A stretch of 64,000 nucleotides of DNA from Halichondria panicea. Lineage: Eukaryota > Porifera > Demospongiae > Suberitida > Halichondriidae. The notes under the pieces were generated by a model that had not been told where the DNA came from, did no database searches, and was given only the letters and a program-made list of their open reading frames with translations. The stretch is taken from assembly GCF_963675165.1 (NCBI RefSeq), contig NC_087377.1:8759122-8823121 (forward strand), given 5' to 3'. Positions 9,261 to 22,149 of the stretch are shown here, piece after piece (position 1 is the stretch's first letter; the number at the start of each line of letters is the position of its first letter). The position numbers and the translations under genes were made by a program.

Positions 9261-12200
9261 TTAATTGAATTGCACATGTCCATAAGCGAGGTTCCCCTGG
9301 GTGTGGGGGTCTGGTTTAATGTCCTCGTATATCGGTCCCTTCAATTGAGCTGACTGTTGAACATGCCCATAGGCAAGATTGTCCTGAGTGTGGGGGTCTA
9401 CTTTAAAGGCATCAGGATCTTCGTACACTGGACCCAACTGAGGTAAAAATAACAAAAGCAATTCTCAGAGAAAACTGAACGGCATCATATTTTTGTGACA
9501 TATACTGATATTGTATTGAACTATAATACTGTATAAGTATTAAAATAGAATGTGCAATTACTATTACAGTAGACTCTCCCATCGATCGCTATTCCGGCTC
9601 TCTGAAGTACGGCCACCTCGATATATACCGGCCATTTGGTTTGGCACGGATTGCTAGCTAGATGTTTACTGCACAAAAATCACCCTGAAAATGCGGCCAC
9701 CACGTGCTGTATATAAAATGCATACATGTACACTGAGCTAAAATACAGCCGTGTTTCGCTCCCTACCTCCGGGAAAACTACTTAGACTATGGCTGTTTTG
9801 GAAATTCAGACCTTTCGTTCTAAGCCCCCCCACAACTTCTAGTTGATGTCCCTTTATACTATAGGAAATAACAGAACATTTGTTTGCATTGCAAGGAAGT
9901 AGCTATGCTTTCACTTTTTCAGAATGTTTCTGTACCAAGTAGTGTATTGTGTGTCATATAATTATAGCCTCAAGTATCAAACAGAAGTAAAAGTTCAACA
10001 ACAGGATTCTCACACTGAAGTAAGACAATAATTTGTCTCTTTTTTGTGATTTTGGCCATTTTTTTCCATGCACAGTAGGCGGCCTCAATTAAACCCCGGA
10101 GCGAAACGCGGATAGTTTTCGAGGTGCCAATGCAAGTGTTTCCTATCCTTTTATCTATGCTATTCCGTATACTGGCCAGTAGTGGCTGCCCCAAACTATA
10201 TAGCTTTTCAATAATTTGATACGTATACATTAATTTTATTACAGCCGGATATGACGTTTTGGGTGTGGTTTTCTGGATTACACTTAGATAGAGAGCAGAA
10301 TGATTCATTATCCTCATGACAGAACCCCAAAATTAGCCACTAGATTCGAGGTAAGGTCGTTTTTTAGCCGCGGCAATTTTCCTAAATGCGGCCACCTCGC
10401 AATTCCGGCCAAGCTGCACGGTCCCAAGGGTGACCGGATTAACGAGAGTCTACTGTATAATTATGTGTGCATTTTTATCAATAATTATATGTATGCGGAC
10501 TCTGAAATGCATGAGATAAAAAACCTATCTATGGAGATAACTCACTCACCTTGAGAGTCCCAGAGGTGGTAGGGGATTCAGGTATGTTGGCCATGGGATC
10601 CACCTCCTCCCCATCATTGGTACTGCATGGGGTGAACGCGGATTTCCCTGACTGATAATCACATGTTCGGCACTGAACTCTCTCTGCATTTACGAACACG
10701 CAATGTGCATGGGCTTCATTGCGTAGCTAACTAAGCATCATTGCTATTTCTCTTGACATACATGACATGTAATTGCGTTATTTCATGGAGTCACCTATCA
10801 CTATAATGTCTGCTAACTAAGCATCATTGCTATTTTTCTCTTGACATGATTCTGGGAGTCACCTAATCTATCTGAAACTGAGTTCAATTTTAGATTTTAC
10901 CCTTAGTTAACTTTATTGAGCCTACGGTAACGCCTGACTTTGTCCTATGGGAATCACTATGTATACCATGCATGAATACACTTAGCACACTCACTGTACT
11001 GACTGAATGCTGCTTATCAATTTGTGTACGTACTTGCACATACCATGCTCAATGGGGTGGTACAGTATATCTTCTACGACACTTTTAATTACTCCGGACA
11101 CTCTTTTGAGCAATTTTCGTTGTTCTAATACAAAGTGCTTTAATATTACATTTGTTCAGACAATACCTTGAAAAGTTGATGTCAGAAGATATACAGGAAT
11201 CATTCTATGCTCGTAAGTAAACAAGGGACGGGAAAAAGATAACAAATATATAATTATTATTATCATGTCAACAAGAAGTCAACTGTGCTGTCCCAAATCA
11301 TGTTCATTCTGTGTGTTGTTCTATCAACCAAAAACCTATTAATAAGAGCCTCACAAAGAACCTTAATAGGTACGTATCGTTCAGAACACAACTTATGATT
11401 ATGATGCAGATAATAATAGTTAGACACTGTTTGGAGGTGTCTACAGGATTTAGAAGCCCAAAGGCACTGATTTAGTATCCCGAACGCAGCAAGGGTACTA
11501 CACGTACCTGAGGGCTTCTAAATCACATGCCGGACACCAATAAAACAGTGTCTATATAGATACTAGACAAGTGCGCATGCGCAAACCTTGCCTCGAGGCT
11601 TGACCACAATACAACAAGTTTACTTTGCTTACGCCCTTGTTGATACTAAGTAAGTTGCAGGTGTACTAGTACGTATACTTCCTCTGGCGCACATTTCCCG
11701 TGTACTTTCCATGTTAATCTTATTAACTAGTGCATGTCTAATTATATACAATTATGACCTACTTCATTTTTACTTTAGTACTTTGTAGCTCCATTTGGTG
11801 CTTCATTTCTCTTGATTCTGTCAATTCAACCCAACATATTATAAGTGTGAGAAAAAATCACTTACTTCTTGTCTTATTCCAGTAGCACAAAACAACGACA
11901 ATGATGACCACAACTAATACTAGAACAAATAAAAAACCAACGATGATTCCAGCTATACAACCTCCGGTACATCCGCCCTGTGTTGAAGGCGTCCCTGGTG
12001 ATGAGGTTGTTTGGTCACTGGTGGTAGGAGACGTCGTTAGAGGTAGAGTTGGGGCCATTGTGGTTGCTATAAGAATGATATGTGGAATTAAAAGAGCATG
12101 CAGAGTTAAATATTATAAAAATATATTATCAGTAACAGTTCTCTACAAAACGTTTTACCTGCCCAAGGCAACAATTATAATTACTGTAAGAGTTCAGTTT

Positions 12201-14390
12201 TATTTAGGACTTCTACTTACGATTGGCCACTTGTCAACTTACGGAGAGTTGCAATTAAGAAATCTGCCACAAAAGGTTCCACTACATCTGTCATGTCACT
12301 GCGACGCACAACACGAACTGTGTAGGTGTAACTAGTACCAGCCATAAGACCTGAGAACATCACAGTGTACTGGTAGCTAGCAGGGAAGTAGATTACAACT
12401 GGTGCAGTGTCATTGGGACTGAGAGAGACTATGATTTGTAGCTGGTCTGGTTGATACTCAGTGATTTGTAGGTTCACAGGAACAGTGAAGCTAGTACCTG
12501 ACACCATTCCTTCATTTTGTGAAGTGATGGTTCGACCAGGAACTGCATGGATGAACTAGTGAAAATACAATATGCTATGAAAAGAATGACTCACAGGTGA
12601 AATCTCTCGATGTCATTTCCATACAGTCCCCAAAGGTTAGTTGAACGCACAATGTAAATGCTTCTCCAGAGCCAGCATCATCAGGAAGAGTGACTTCAAA
12701 TGAGTCATTAGTGAACAAAATGTTAGGTGTGCAAGCCATGCTGGCCCGACTGTATCCAATCATACGACTGGGGTTAACAATCTGAGATATTCCCTGAAGA
12801 AAAACATTACAGAGATTGTGAGTAACATTCATTCCATTTTTGTGGACGTACCTGAACCATTCCAGAAAATACATTCCTTTCTGTCCTGTTGTAAACAGTG
12901 ACGTTAGTCCCATTCATTTCCACGACCATGCTGATATTTATCACATTCACAATGTACACACCAGAAATAGTTGGGGTGAAGAAATCTATGGCAGAGTGAA
13001 ATATGTAGTATACATGACTTAGTTTTTTTTTTATTATACCTGGTGAGATTAAGCTGACATCTGAAGTAGAGTTTCTCCCATCTAGCAGTCCCATTGGAGT
13101 CACTGGTGTCACGGTGACGGATGTAGTCATACAGAAAGGAAACTCTGAAGCACTCAATAGTTCCCTAGTCACAGAGGTAGCTGTATCAGTTGTGTTGTAA
13201 GTCATTCCATTCCAACCAATAGAGTAGTTTGTGATGCAATCAGGATAGTCTATGTTAAGCATTTGATCCCATTGTAAAACTGTTCTCTCCGAATTAGTGC
13301 GCACGTTAGTAACACCGTTTAATCCTGAACAGAGAAATGAAGAATGACACACGTACGTGTGGGTTATGAGGTTACATACCTGATAGATCAGCGGTGAAGC
13401 TGAAGAGTGCACTCATGTTTCCGAGAATGTTACGATTTGAGATAACGTATCCCATAAAACTGTAGCTATAACGACACACATCCAAACCATCGATTGTCAC
13501 TGTTGAGATAGAGCTTTCTCCACCACTCACTGATCCACTGTCACCATCTTGAGTGGCATTGACCACATAGGTTGCAACACACTGAGTGTTGTCCACTGAC
13601 AAACTCACACTTGCCATAGACTGAGACGTTGGCTCCACCAGGGTGATGCTAAGAGTTGGAATAGCTATATAAGATAAAGAAAGATGAAAAAAGTAAAATA
13701 TCTAGGGCAATCTTACCTGCAACACTGATGTTCACACTGGCAAGTACAGACAATGATGCAGCATTTTGGCCAGACAAGCACTCTACTTCACCACTCAGCC
13801 CATCCATCGCAGTTATCTGTACAGTGGAGCTCAGTGTTGGACCAGAGTTGTCACTGACCATGGTAACAATGAAGGGAGCACAGTTGGGAACATTTCCTGT
13901 TCCATGAACAACAAGGCATTGTGTTGATACACCGGGAAGCATCCATTCGGTAATGGCACCAGCAGTGATGTTATGAGTGCAAATGATAGAGATGGGATCT
14001 CCTGGACACGCTGTCAATACTCCATTGGAGGACTCTGGAGTGGACGTCAAGTTGCCAATTGCATCTGCAAATAATAGATGTATATAAATCCACACTGGCA
14101 GTATTCAAAGTAGTCTATATAAAGAGTTACTAAAACTGGAGAGAGGGCTAGGGTACCATTGTAACGGCTGGATTGCGAGACTAGGCTAGGGGTGGGGGGG
14201 GGGGGGGGGGGTACATGTAGATTGCAGAGAACGCTTCTACTATTAAACTTGGGCTTACCTGATCCACTTGGGCAGCTGAGATAGATGGACAAAACCACCA
14301 GAAAAGTCTAATGAAGAAACAGAAACAGAAAAGGTCATCTAGAATGCTGCATTTCACCACAATCAGCCTTACCTTCCTTCTTATCATCAT
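9261..14390 (-). CDS. Receptor A: Ig/FN3 ectodomain, one TM helix, ITAM-like tail
   Basis: Twelve exons (14390-14373, 14307-14259, 14064-13717, 13664-13380, 13324-13040, 12985-12852, 12793-12595, 12542-12243, 12066-11866, 11817-11763, 10622-10550, 9437-9261) join at GT..AG borders into an unbroken frame of 707 codons. Exons 1-2 give a signal peptide (MMIRRKTFLVVLSIYLSC). Exon 3 is an Ig-like domain with spaced Cys and a Trp. Exons 4, 5, 6-7 and 8 are fibronectin-III-like domains with many Asn-X-Ser/Thr sites. Exon 9 is a Thr/Pro/Ser stalk, a GGCTGGCIAGI motif and one membrane helix. Exons 10-12 are the cytoplasmic tail. The tail ends with two similar repeats of YEDx...NLAYGHV, an ITAM-like pair of tyrosine motifs. 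Role by inference: a type I surface receptor signalling through phosphotyrosine. Intron 10 holds a MITE and intron 11 carries further repeats. Confidence 0.85.
9565..10457. mobile_element. TA-flanked MITE (CAGTAGACTCTC ends) in intron 11 of receptor A, with another MITE inside
   Basis: TACAGTAGACTCTC begins at 9565 and its complement GAGAGTCTACTGTA ends at 10457. Next to each end is the same CCGG..GCGAGGTGGCCGC-type sequence in inverted orientation. TA flanks suggest a Tc1/mariner derivative. An inner inverted pair (GCGAAACGCGG-type, about 9748-10110) marks a second element nested within. Related sequence occurs at 16357-16500 and 32880-33182. Confidence 0.7.
11421..11554. mobile_element. Hairpin MITE in intron 10 of receptor A
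   Basis: TAGACACTGTTTGGAGGTGT at the left is inverted as ACACCAATAAAACAGTGTCTA at the right. An inner pair GATTTAGAAGCCC / GGGCTTCTAAATC completes the hairpin. No coding content. Confidence 0.65.
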
Positions 14391-14675
14391 CTCTACAACT
14401 AGAAATTTTGTTCTGTCTACTACTAGTACATGCAACAACTGTACTGTCGTCAAGACAAACCCGTCTGTTAGGCCACTAAAAGAGAAACACACTGAGAAAT
14501 GCCGGAAGTGAAATGAAATAATAGGCGTGGCCTAGCGGGGTCCAATTTGCTGGCGGGTACCACATTGCACATTAAGTGGCAGGATGATGGAGTGCATGGT
14601 TGGTTGGTCCATTGAATGGTGGTACTCCCTCAGTTGCACATGAAGAGAGAGAGAGGGATATATAGATGAGTGCAT
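14391..14675. other. 5' flank of receptor A
   Basis: This is presumed promoter and 5' untranslated sequence of receptor A. No core promoter motif can be fixed. A GA-rich run (GAGAGAGAGAG) occurs at about 14645-14655. Confidence 0.35.
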
Positions 14676-14682
14676 GTCGAAC

Positions 14683-16063
14683 CATAGATATAGGAGGGAA
14701 GGATTGGCAACGGAAGTGGTTCACGTGATCATTTTACATGTGTTTCTGCAGTTTTGTAATGAAACCATCCGTGACTCGCCTGTTTTCCTGCCAGAATGCC
14801 CGCGAAAAGCAGAAAAAGTCTGTTGTGGTCTTCCTCTTTAGTGCCTCATGACCTCTCATGGTGTTACACTGATGTTGTGCTTTATTTAGAGTTAGATTAT
14901 CTTGCCAGTTTGTAAAACTCAGTAAAGAAACAAAGACTTTTTACTACAGAAAAACTACAATTTTACAAGGTTTGATCCCTTTTTAAGAAACAGTACTCAT
15001 CCATATTACTATTCTTCAAGTTTTCCTGGTTGTATGTATGTAGGTTGATCTACTGAAAGGCAAAAATCGCCTATTCATACCATTTAGAATGTGTTGTAGT
15101 GTTGGTATGGCTTATTTCATCTGACGTTTTATGCTCCCTTTTTAAGAAACACACATGCTTTTAAAATTATACTGACTTCATGAGAGTGTTTATCAATGTC
15201 AGGTCCATCAACTGGCACAGGTTTTGTGCTTTAAATTTTTGTCAGTTGCAGAAAATATGACTGGAGGTGTATCGGCTTATATAGTAAGAAACAGAACTGG
15301 GATAGAAAGCTCCAGGTCAGTGCCACAGTGTTTTACTAACTCATTCATATGCCCCCCCCTCCCCACATACACAGTCATACTATTAGATCTTCATCGTACT
15401 ATCAGTATGCTGGAAGAAATTTATGAAGCTGAAGAAGGAAGAGTTGATTGACTATTTTGGGCTACATATTAAAAAACGAAATGAAAGACTTTGTTACATG
15501 CAAAAGACCTGTACAGTTGTATAGCACCAGCTCTACCTCATGCAGTAGCAGTTCATTATGCAGCTTATTATGGCAGTTTAACTTATATGACTTGTGAAAT
15601 GTTGATAATAATAAATTATTATTAAAATTTGGTATTAATAAAATGTCGTACAGAACATGTTACAGAGAATGTTGATAATGGCTACAGTACTATCAGTCTA
15701 TCTATGTTATCTAGATAGTTCTTGTGCATACAAGCCCAGAGCTTGTATCAAATGTGAGAATGGACATGAACACAAGCAGTATTGTCTAAGTATTAAAGTG
15801 TTGTTTCTGAGCTTCTCTCTTTCTTGTTGACTTTGAGAATCCCTCTCAGTATTTAACATGAGGCAGATTCTTGGGATGTCAACTTGCATCTGTCATCAAT
15901 GACTTCTTTCAGAGTTAATAATGACTTGTTCTCTCTTATTTTTATTGCCATAGTTTGGAGGCAACAAAAGTAGAGGCAAAGTGATGCATTCCAATGACGT
16001 AGCATGTCACGGATAGCTTCAAATTTTCTACCGTTGCCAAATCCTTCCCTTCCTATATCTTTG
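14683..16063. mobile_element. P-element-like non-autonomous copy E1
   Basis: The left end CATAGATATAGGAGGGAAGG is inverted at the right end (CAAAGATATAGG on the minus strand), and both TIRs continue to GGCAACGG. The direct 7-bp duplication GTCGAAC flanks it (14676-14682 and 16064-16070). At 1,381 bp it is too short for the transposase. A short ATGCCCGCGAAAAGC near 14795 resembles the first exon of the family's transposase, so it may be an internally deleted derivative. No intact gene was seen. Confidence 0.82.
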
Positions 16064-16070
16064 GTCGAAC

Positions 16071-17627
16071 TACCGATAACTCTACACAAAAACGTGCACT
16101 ATAACATGACACTCGCACGTGATGAAATATAATATAGATGACGCTGTGTAATTGATATTTGCGTTCAGATCTAGAGCTGCTCACTACACACTGATGGGGA
16201 CAGTAATTACTTCAATCTTCTCTTCAGACAAAATTTGAGTTGAGTTGATCTTCTTCACTTGCTGCACTAGCTCTTTATTGTACGTTGTGTAATGGATGCA
16301 CAACAATTGACAGCTAGGATGTCATGTTACTTTGTGCACAGTTTTAGAGCCAAGACTTTTGCTATTCCGGCTCTCTAAAGTACGGCCACCTCGATATACC
16401 GGCCATTAATTTGATTTGGCATGCACAGATTGCTATAATAGCTAGATGTGTTTACTTGTTTACTGCACAACAATCGCCCACTTGCTATTCCGTCATTTTT
16501 GGTCACAGCAAATGCACGTGCACAGCAATATAGTAACCATGGTAATACATGTAGTGTTATCGAATTAGTGGTCTGGATGAAAAGAGAACAAAATAATAAT
16601 AATTATTATAGGTAACCAATAATTTATTGAGCAAAATCCACCAAAGTCTAATTTGCATAGCCTCGTCCCCAGGCTTTCAAAGAAAAATGGACTTGGGAAC
16701 AAGGGTAATAATTATGGATTTGGATATAGTACCTGTGTGCATGGCCCGTATCAGCAATAATATCAAACTCAAATGGTCTCCAGTAGTTGGTGAGTGAGAC
16801 AGACACACATATTGCAAACCCAATGCATATTGAAAGCATGTCAGAATGCAAACACACTGTACACTGAATGTAAAGTAATCTATAGTTTGTTTATTATCCA
16901 CTGTGCATCTATGTAATAGTTGTACCAAGGGGTATTGGATTTGTACTACCGAGGCTGAGGGAATACATACAACTGTGCAGGTATTCATGGTACAGGTAGG
17001 TAGCTTGTACTATGAACACCAGAGGAGGTAGGACACGCATCACGTGCGCCTCAGTAATTAACCATCCCGGTTTAAAGATTTAGACAAGGATTTGTGCATG
17101 AAAAGTGTGGATCTTAAAGCAGCCATAACAGCAGCGATCCCATGCACGGTCACTTTCTCTAAAATTTAGCTATCATGTAGTGAAAGGATAGTACTAACTT
17201 GTGGATCAGCGATCCCAGTGGGATCCCGGCTCAATTATAATAGCTTGAAATTCACCATCAAACCTACTGTACATAAGCTATACTACGGAGAACAGTCTAT
17301 AGAGAGGTTATCCATAACAGTTTACAATATTAAAAGGTGATGGGAGCTTGCTAGAGAGCACAACAGTAGATCTACCACAGGCACCATAGCTACACTGAAA
17401 TGTAAGGAATAGTTAAAGGTCAAGAGCCTAATTAATTGATTAATTAATTGTATGCCACACATTCCATTGCCATGTGACTGATGACACATGTCCCACCTCC
17501 TCTGTGAAATACCAGTAAGTGGAAGTTTATCCCACTTTTTCGCGTTAATTGTTCTGCCCTTGAAAAACGCGAAATGTTACACCTCACGAAAGTTTGCGCA
17601 CTTGCTCAGTATTAGTAAAACCAGTAG
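16071..17627. other. Intergenic region with repeat fragments
   Basis: No gene recognised. About 16357-16500 matches the left part of the CAGTAGACTCTC MITE (GCTATTCCGGCTCTCT, CGGCCACCTCGATATA). The rest looks like unique AT-rich sequence. Short open frames at 16648-16988 have no supporting motif. Confidence 0.5.
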
Positions 17628-18207
17628 GTTTTACCATAGATAAAAGAGAGAGAGGGATTGGAAACGGATCACGTGATGCTACACAATTTGCTTATGTGAC
17701 GTAACACCCCCAAATAACAACCGCGTTTCGCCCTCGAAATAGCTTTGTGCTATGTGAAAAATCGTTTAACCAAAGCTAGGAAGTCTCATCAGTGACGTTT
17801 ACAGTGGTAAAATGTGTTCACCCACGTGGCATACACTGTCATAAAGTTGGTATAGTGCAGCTGTAAAATTTTTGCAAGTATAGGTGAGTAACAGCAGTTT
17901 TTTCAGTAAATTTCATGTTTCTGTTCCTATAACTTATAAAGTAGTTTGTAAAATGGGCTGAAAATATATCTGGCACTAATTTACACTTGAATGAACAAGA
18001 ATATTGTGTTAGCCAATTATAGTAAGAAATGTACTTGCCTGTGTCAGTTACTTTTTGTATAAAAAGTGTGTAATGTTTCCGTACCTATTATTAAAGTGCT
18101 CCAATAGTTATTACTATGATATTGGGCAATTTAAAAGCTGTGGATTTGTTGAATGAGAATGACTGTGTTTTGTTATAATCCGTTTCTTAGAAAATCAGAG
18201 AAGTAAA

Positions 18208-20970
18208 ATGCCGCGAAAGTTGAGATTCTACCAAGCCAAAAATTGGGAAAGTGAAAAACAGAAAAAGAAAGTATGTTGCAAGTATATAAGTATAAAAACA
18301 CAATGATAATGTCAATAACTTGCTACAGGAAAGCATATCCGCTGTTCCATCGACATCTAATAAAGAACAAAATGTTGAGGTTAATACTCTGGAAGATTTT
18401 CATGATCGCGTAGTGCCTACCCTTGATATGACATGGAGTAATCAAACATCACCTGAAAGGCCAATAACAGCAATCAAACTCTGTAAGATATCATCTGAAG
18501 CTTCTACTTCAAGTCAACCTCTGGTTATAACACATACATTGTTAGTAAATGTTGATTTATCTTGGGAATTGTTTGTTCACGGTCACAAAGTTGACGCAGG
18601 AAATACCAAAGTACTGTCATCAATTCCATTTACGCTAATAAGTTTTTCGAGTTTCAGACAGCTTTTGGATGTAATTCAATCAAGTACTGTGTGTACTGGT
18701 AACCCTGATCCGCATTTTGTGGGTATGATTGTGTCACGCAAAGGAAAATTATTGAGTCCTAATGGAGAAATAAAAGCTCAGTTAGACAGTGGATTCCCTG
18801 TTGCAAATGGCAAGCAAACGTACTCAAAAACTGTACGAACAATTAATTGCGAACTGTTAGTGAATGGTGAAAAATGTATTAATTGCTCTAAGTACAGATG
18901 TACTTTACGTTCGTTGCATAGCCGATATTCAAGTGCAAATCAGGATGCAAGCATGCATACTAACGATCGGTATTTAAAGACTCCTCAAAGAACAGAGAAG
19001 CTAAAAAGTCTACGAAGTCGTTGTAAATTTATGGAGATTGAAGTGAAACGGTTAAAAACTAAAATACAGGAATCATCTGATTCAAAAGGAGTTAGTGTAG
19101 ATGAGCCTCTACATCAAGAGCTACGTGGTATAATGGTACAAAGAAGTGATTCAATTTTGAAAGCTTATCCTGAAGGTTCTTTTAAAAGGCTCTTCTGGGA
19201 TCAACAACTGAAAGCAGCAACAGTGATGAACGCTGCACAAATGAGGTGGCATCCCACAATGATAAGGTGGTGTTTAAATCTAAAGTATCTCTCCTCAGCT
19301 GCTTATCATTCCTTGCGTTCTTCTGGCTTTATAAGACTACCATCAGAAAGAACACTTAGAGATTATTCTCATGTATTCAAAGTTAAGTGTGGTTTCCAAT
19401 CCGAAGTTGATAAAATGTTGCTGGAAGAAGCTAGTAAACATGGACTATTGGAGTGGAAAAAGTTCATTGTAATTTTAATAGATGAAATGAAGTTGCGAGA
19501 GAGTTTGGTCTATGATAAGCATCATCATAATGTGATTGGTTTCGTTCATTTGAGTGATGTAGAAAATCAACTAAGCGAGAGCAACATTTCCGATAATAGC
19601 GTTGCAACACATTTGCTTTGCCTTATGGTAAGAGGTGTTTTTACTGGATTGCATTTTCCGTATGCTCATTTTGCTACAGCTGAAGTAACAGGATCATCGC
19701 TATTTTTCATGGTCTGGGAGGCAATAGAACGATTAGAGAGACTTGGTTTTAAAGTAATAGCAGTAACCGGAGATGGCGCTTCAACAAATCGAAAGCTATT
19801 TAATATACACTCTGTTAGTAAGGATGATGTTTGTCACCGAGTTAAAAATCCATATACTACTGAAGAACGATACATTCACTTCTTTTCAGACATCCCTCAC
19901 CTTATTAAAACAACGCGTAATTGTTGGTCACATTCCTTTGGGCATGGATGGACAAGAAAACTGTGGGTGAGTATAAATCATGTGGTTGTTTGCTCTTTCA
20001 AATTATGAATCTGTTCACAGATCAATGGCAAACATATTAGCTGGGATCATTTGCGCTCCCTCTACAATGGCAAAGTATCAATGGGAAAGAGGTCAGAGGG
20101 ACTATTTCTTCTTAAAAAACTTTCGAAAGAACATGTTGATCTAAATTCGTATTCAAGAATGAAAGTGAGCCTTGCAGCCGAGGTAAGGAAATGCCTTGTT
20201 ATTAAATTAATACATCGTTATGCACAGGTATTAAGTGAATCAGTCGCTGAAGGATTGTGTATGCAAGGGTCTGTGGACACATTTGAAACGCAAAGATTCG
20301 TGCGCATGATGGATAAGTTGTTCGACTGTCTTAATGTACGTCACCCAAAAGTATACTTAAAACGGAGAAAACACAACTTGAAGCCATATGAAGATGCTGA
20401 CGATGCACGCCTAAATGTAAGATTAAAATGGCAACATACCATTTATAACACACTGTACACACACTTCTATTGCAGTGGTTGGAAAAAGATTTCCTAGGAT
20501 ACCTCAAAGAATGGGAGGATAGTGTGGAAACAAGAACTGATGTACCGAAGGCAGAAAAACCAACAATGCTTCTGAGCAGGGCAACTAGGGAAGGATTAAG
20601 GATTACTGGTAATTACATATAGCATATACATACATGTATAGGTATGTGCATATCTATTTTTGCAGTGAAATCATTTGTGGCTGTCATTCGATACTTGTTT
20701 AGTCTACCATGTGTGTCTGGTCGATACTTACTCAGCGAATGTTTCTCTCAAGATCCATTAGAAAACTATTTTGGACAGTTGCGTAGTAGAGGAGGATTTT
20801 GTACTAACCCTACTCTACAATCTTGCTTGCAATCTTCCCAATCAATTCGAGTTCAAGGCAGTCTTTCCATGCTACCAGTAAGGGGAAATTCGTCTAAAAA
20901 GAGAAGGCTATTTAATGAAGAGGAAGTAGTTGATGACACTCCCCTTAAGAAGAGACCTAGACATAAGTAG
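18208..20970 (+). CDS. P-element-like (THAP9-type) transposase, apparently intact
   Basis: Six exons (18208-18270, 18329-19966, 20021-20182, 20228-20416, 20476-20608, 20666-20970) join in frame to 829 residues. Exon 1 gives a basic start, MPRKLRFYQAKNWESEKQKKK. A Cys cluster (CELLVNGEKCINCSKYRC, about residue 190) and a coiled basic stretch follow. The RNase-H-like core shows IDEMKLRESLVYDK, then VTGDGASTNRKLF and FFSDIPHLIKTTRNCW. The last exon carries FSQDPLENYFGQLRSRGG..NPT..RVQG..PVRGN, the hallmark C-terminus of P-element transposases. No THAP C2CH finger is visible at the N-terminus. It should bind the TIRs and cut them. The basic tail KKRPRHK may direct it to the nucleus. Confidence 0.88.
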
Positions 20971-21141
20971 GGTGTGTTGTATGTATTATTGTGTTTCATG
21001 TTGTTTTTAACTCTATAATTCCATGACTGTATTAATTACTATCGTAACTTCAATACATACTTGTAATTAGATAAGTAATATCCCTAAAACGAGAGAAACA
21101 TAATATTGCACCAAAGTATTAATACATGTACACAGCTACAG

Positions 21142-22149
21142 CTAGTCAGTACTGAGATCTTTTCTGAGACTTTTTGATCTTTTGACATTCTTTTGCTTGG
21201 CTAGCTTGTACTGCTCAAGCCAAGAAGACACCATTGAAAAACCTCTCATAGTTATCCACTTTTCAATTATCTCCTCCAGCAATTGTGATTGTTCAATCTC
21301 TAAATCAATGTCAATGGATATCATAGACCACCAAAATTGTACATCATCATCGGCTACTACTTCAGCAATCAACTCCTTACTGCTCGTTTGTTGTGTTCGT
21401 AAGTGCTGTGGGAGCAATTCTTGTGTTTTTATTTCAATAGCTTTAAACAGCATAAAACTTTTGTCATCTACGTAGAACAGTCCACCTCTGTCAATGTTTG
21501 CCATCCATTCCATTGAAAAGTCGTAAAAAGAGCAGTCTTCAATACTTCCATGTCGATGACCCACCATTTTCATTTGAGAGAGACATTCAACAAAGTTAGC
21601 AGCAGTACATGAATTAACTTTTTTATACACTTCTAATAGCTTTTTTGTTGTATAGCCGGCTGCATATCTAACAGCATTACATTCGTCACATGAAAGATCT
21701 TCTCGTTTACGGGTAAGCTTACTTGAATTATCTTCACAGTGACTTAGACTCCTAGCCAAAACTTTTTCGAACAAAACTCGATTTACTGACTGCTGTTGAT
21801 GTACACTGACAACTGATATTCCTAGCTGGGCACAACCATGTTTCCATACACCAGGTAGTTCCTGCTGTGATGACGTGAAGAATAATGTTTGAGCTCGCTC
21901 TTTTGCTGTGTGTTCTCTGACTCTCCCAAAGTGCTTCAGTGTTTTGTTTATCACAGCTACTAGTTCCAGACAAAATGTTTGAAGTATGGCCTTCTTTTCA
22001 GCTGACTGTGACAATTCCACAACTTGTTGTATAGATCTTTTACTTTCTACTTTAACATCAATTTCTTCTTCCGTCTTTAACACACATCCAATAGCATTCA
22101 ACACAATTTCCAACTCGTCTTCTATTTTCTTGTTCGATGGCTTCTTCAT
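21142..22149 (-). CDS. Second gene of the P-like transposon, unknown function
   Basis: The protein has 335 residues in one exon, convergent with the transposase and 171 bp from it. It is acidic and helical at the start (DELEIVLNAIGCVLK). The central motif CDECNAVRYAAGYTTKKLLEVY resembles the YxxGYxxxKL segment of other transposon proteins. The C-terminus is FWWSMISIDIDLE..EKWITMRGFSMVSSWLEQYK..KSLRKDL. The same protein is encoded at the same place in element E3 (LNALRYACGYVALKLLRKYE, INLWVTIRGFSLASHWLEAYK), so it belongs to the element. The frame is open a few codons above the chosen ATG but has no earlier ATG in phase; a short upstream ATG (22201) could be a first exon. A DNA-binding or assembly role is possible but unproven. 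Confidence 0.8.
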   Translation of the reverse strand: MKKPSNKKIEDELEIVLNAIGCVLKTEEEIDVKVESKRSIQQVVELSQSAEKKAILQTFCLELVAVINKTLKHFGRVREHTAKERAQTLFFTSSQQELPGVWKHGCAQLGISVVSVHQQQSVNRVLFEKVLARSLSHCEDNSSKLTRKREDLSCDECNAVRYAAGYTTKKLLEVYKKVNSCTAANFVECLSQMKMVGHRHGSIEDCSFYDFSMEWMANIDRGGLFYVDDKSFMLFKAIEIKTQELLPQHLRTQQTSSKELIAEVVADDDVQFWWSMISIDIDLEIEQSQLLEEIIEKWITMRGFSMVSSWLEQYKLAKQKNVKRSKSLRKDLSTD

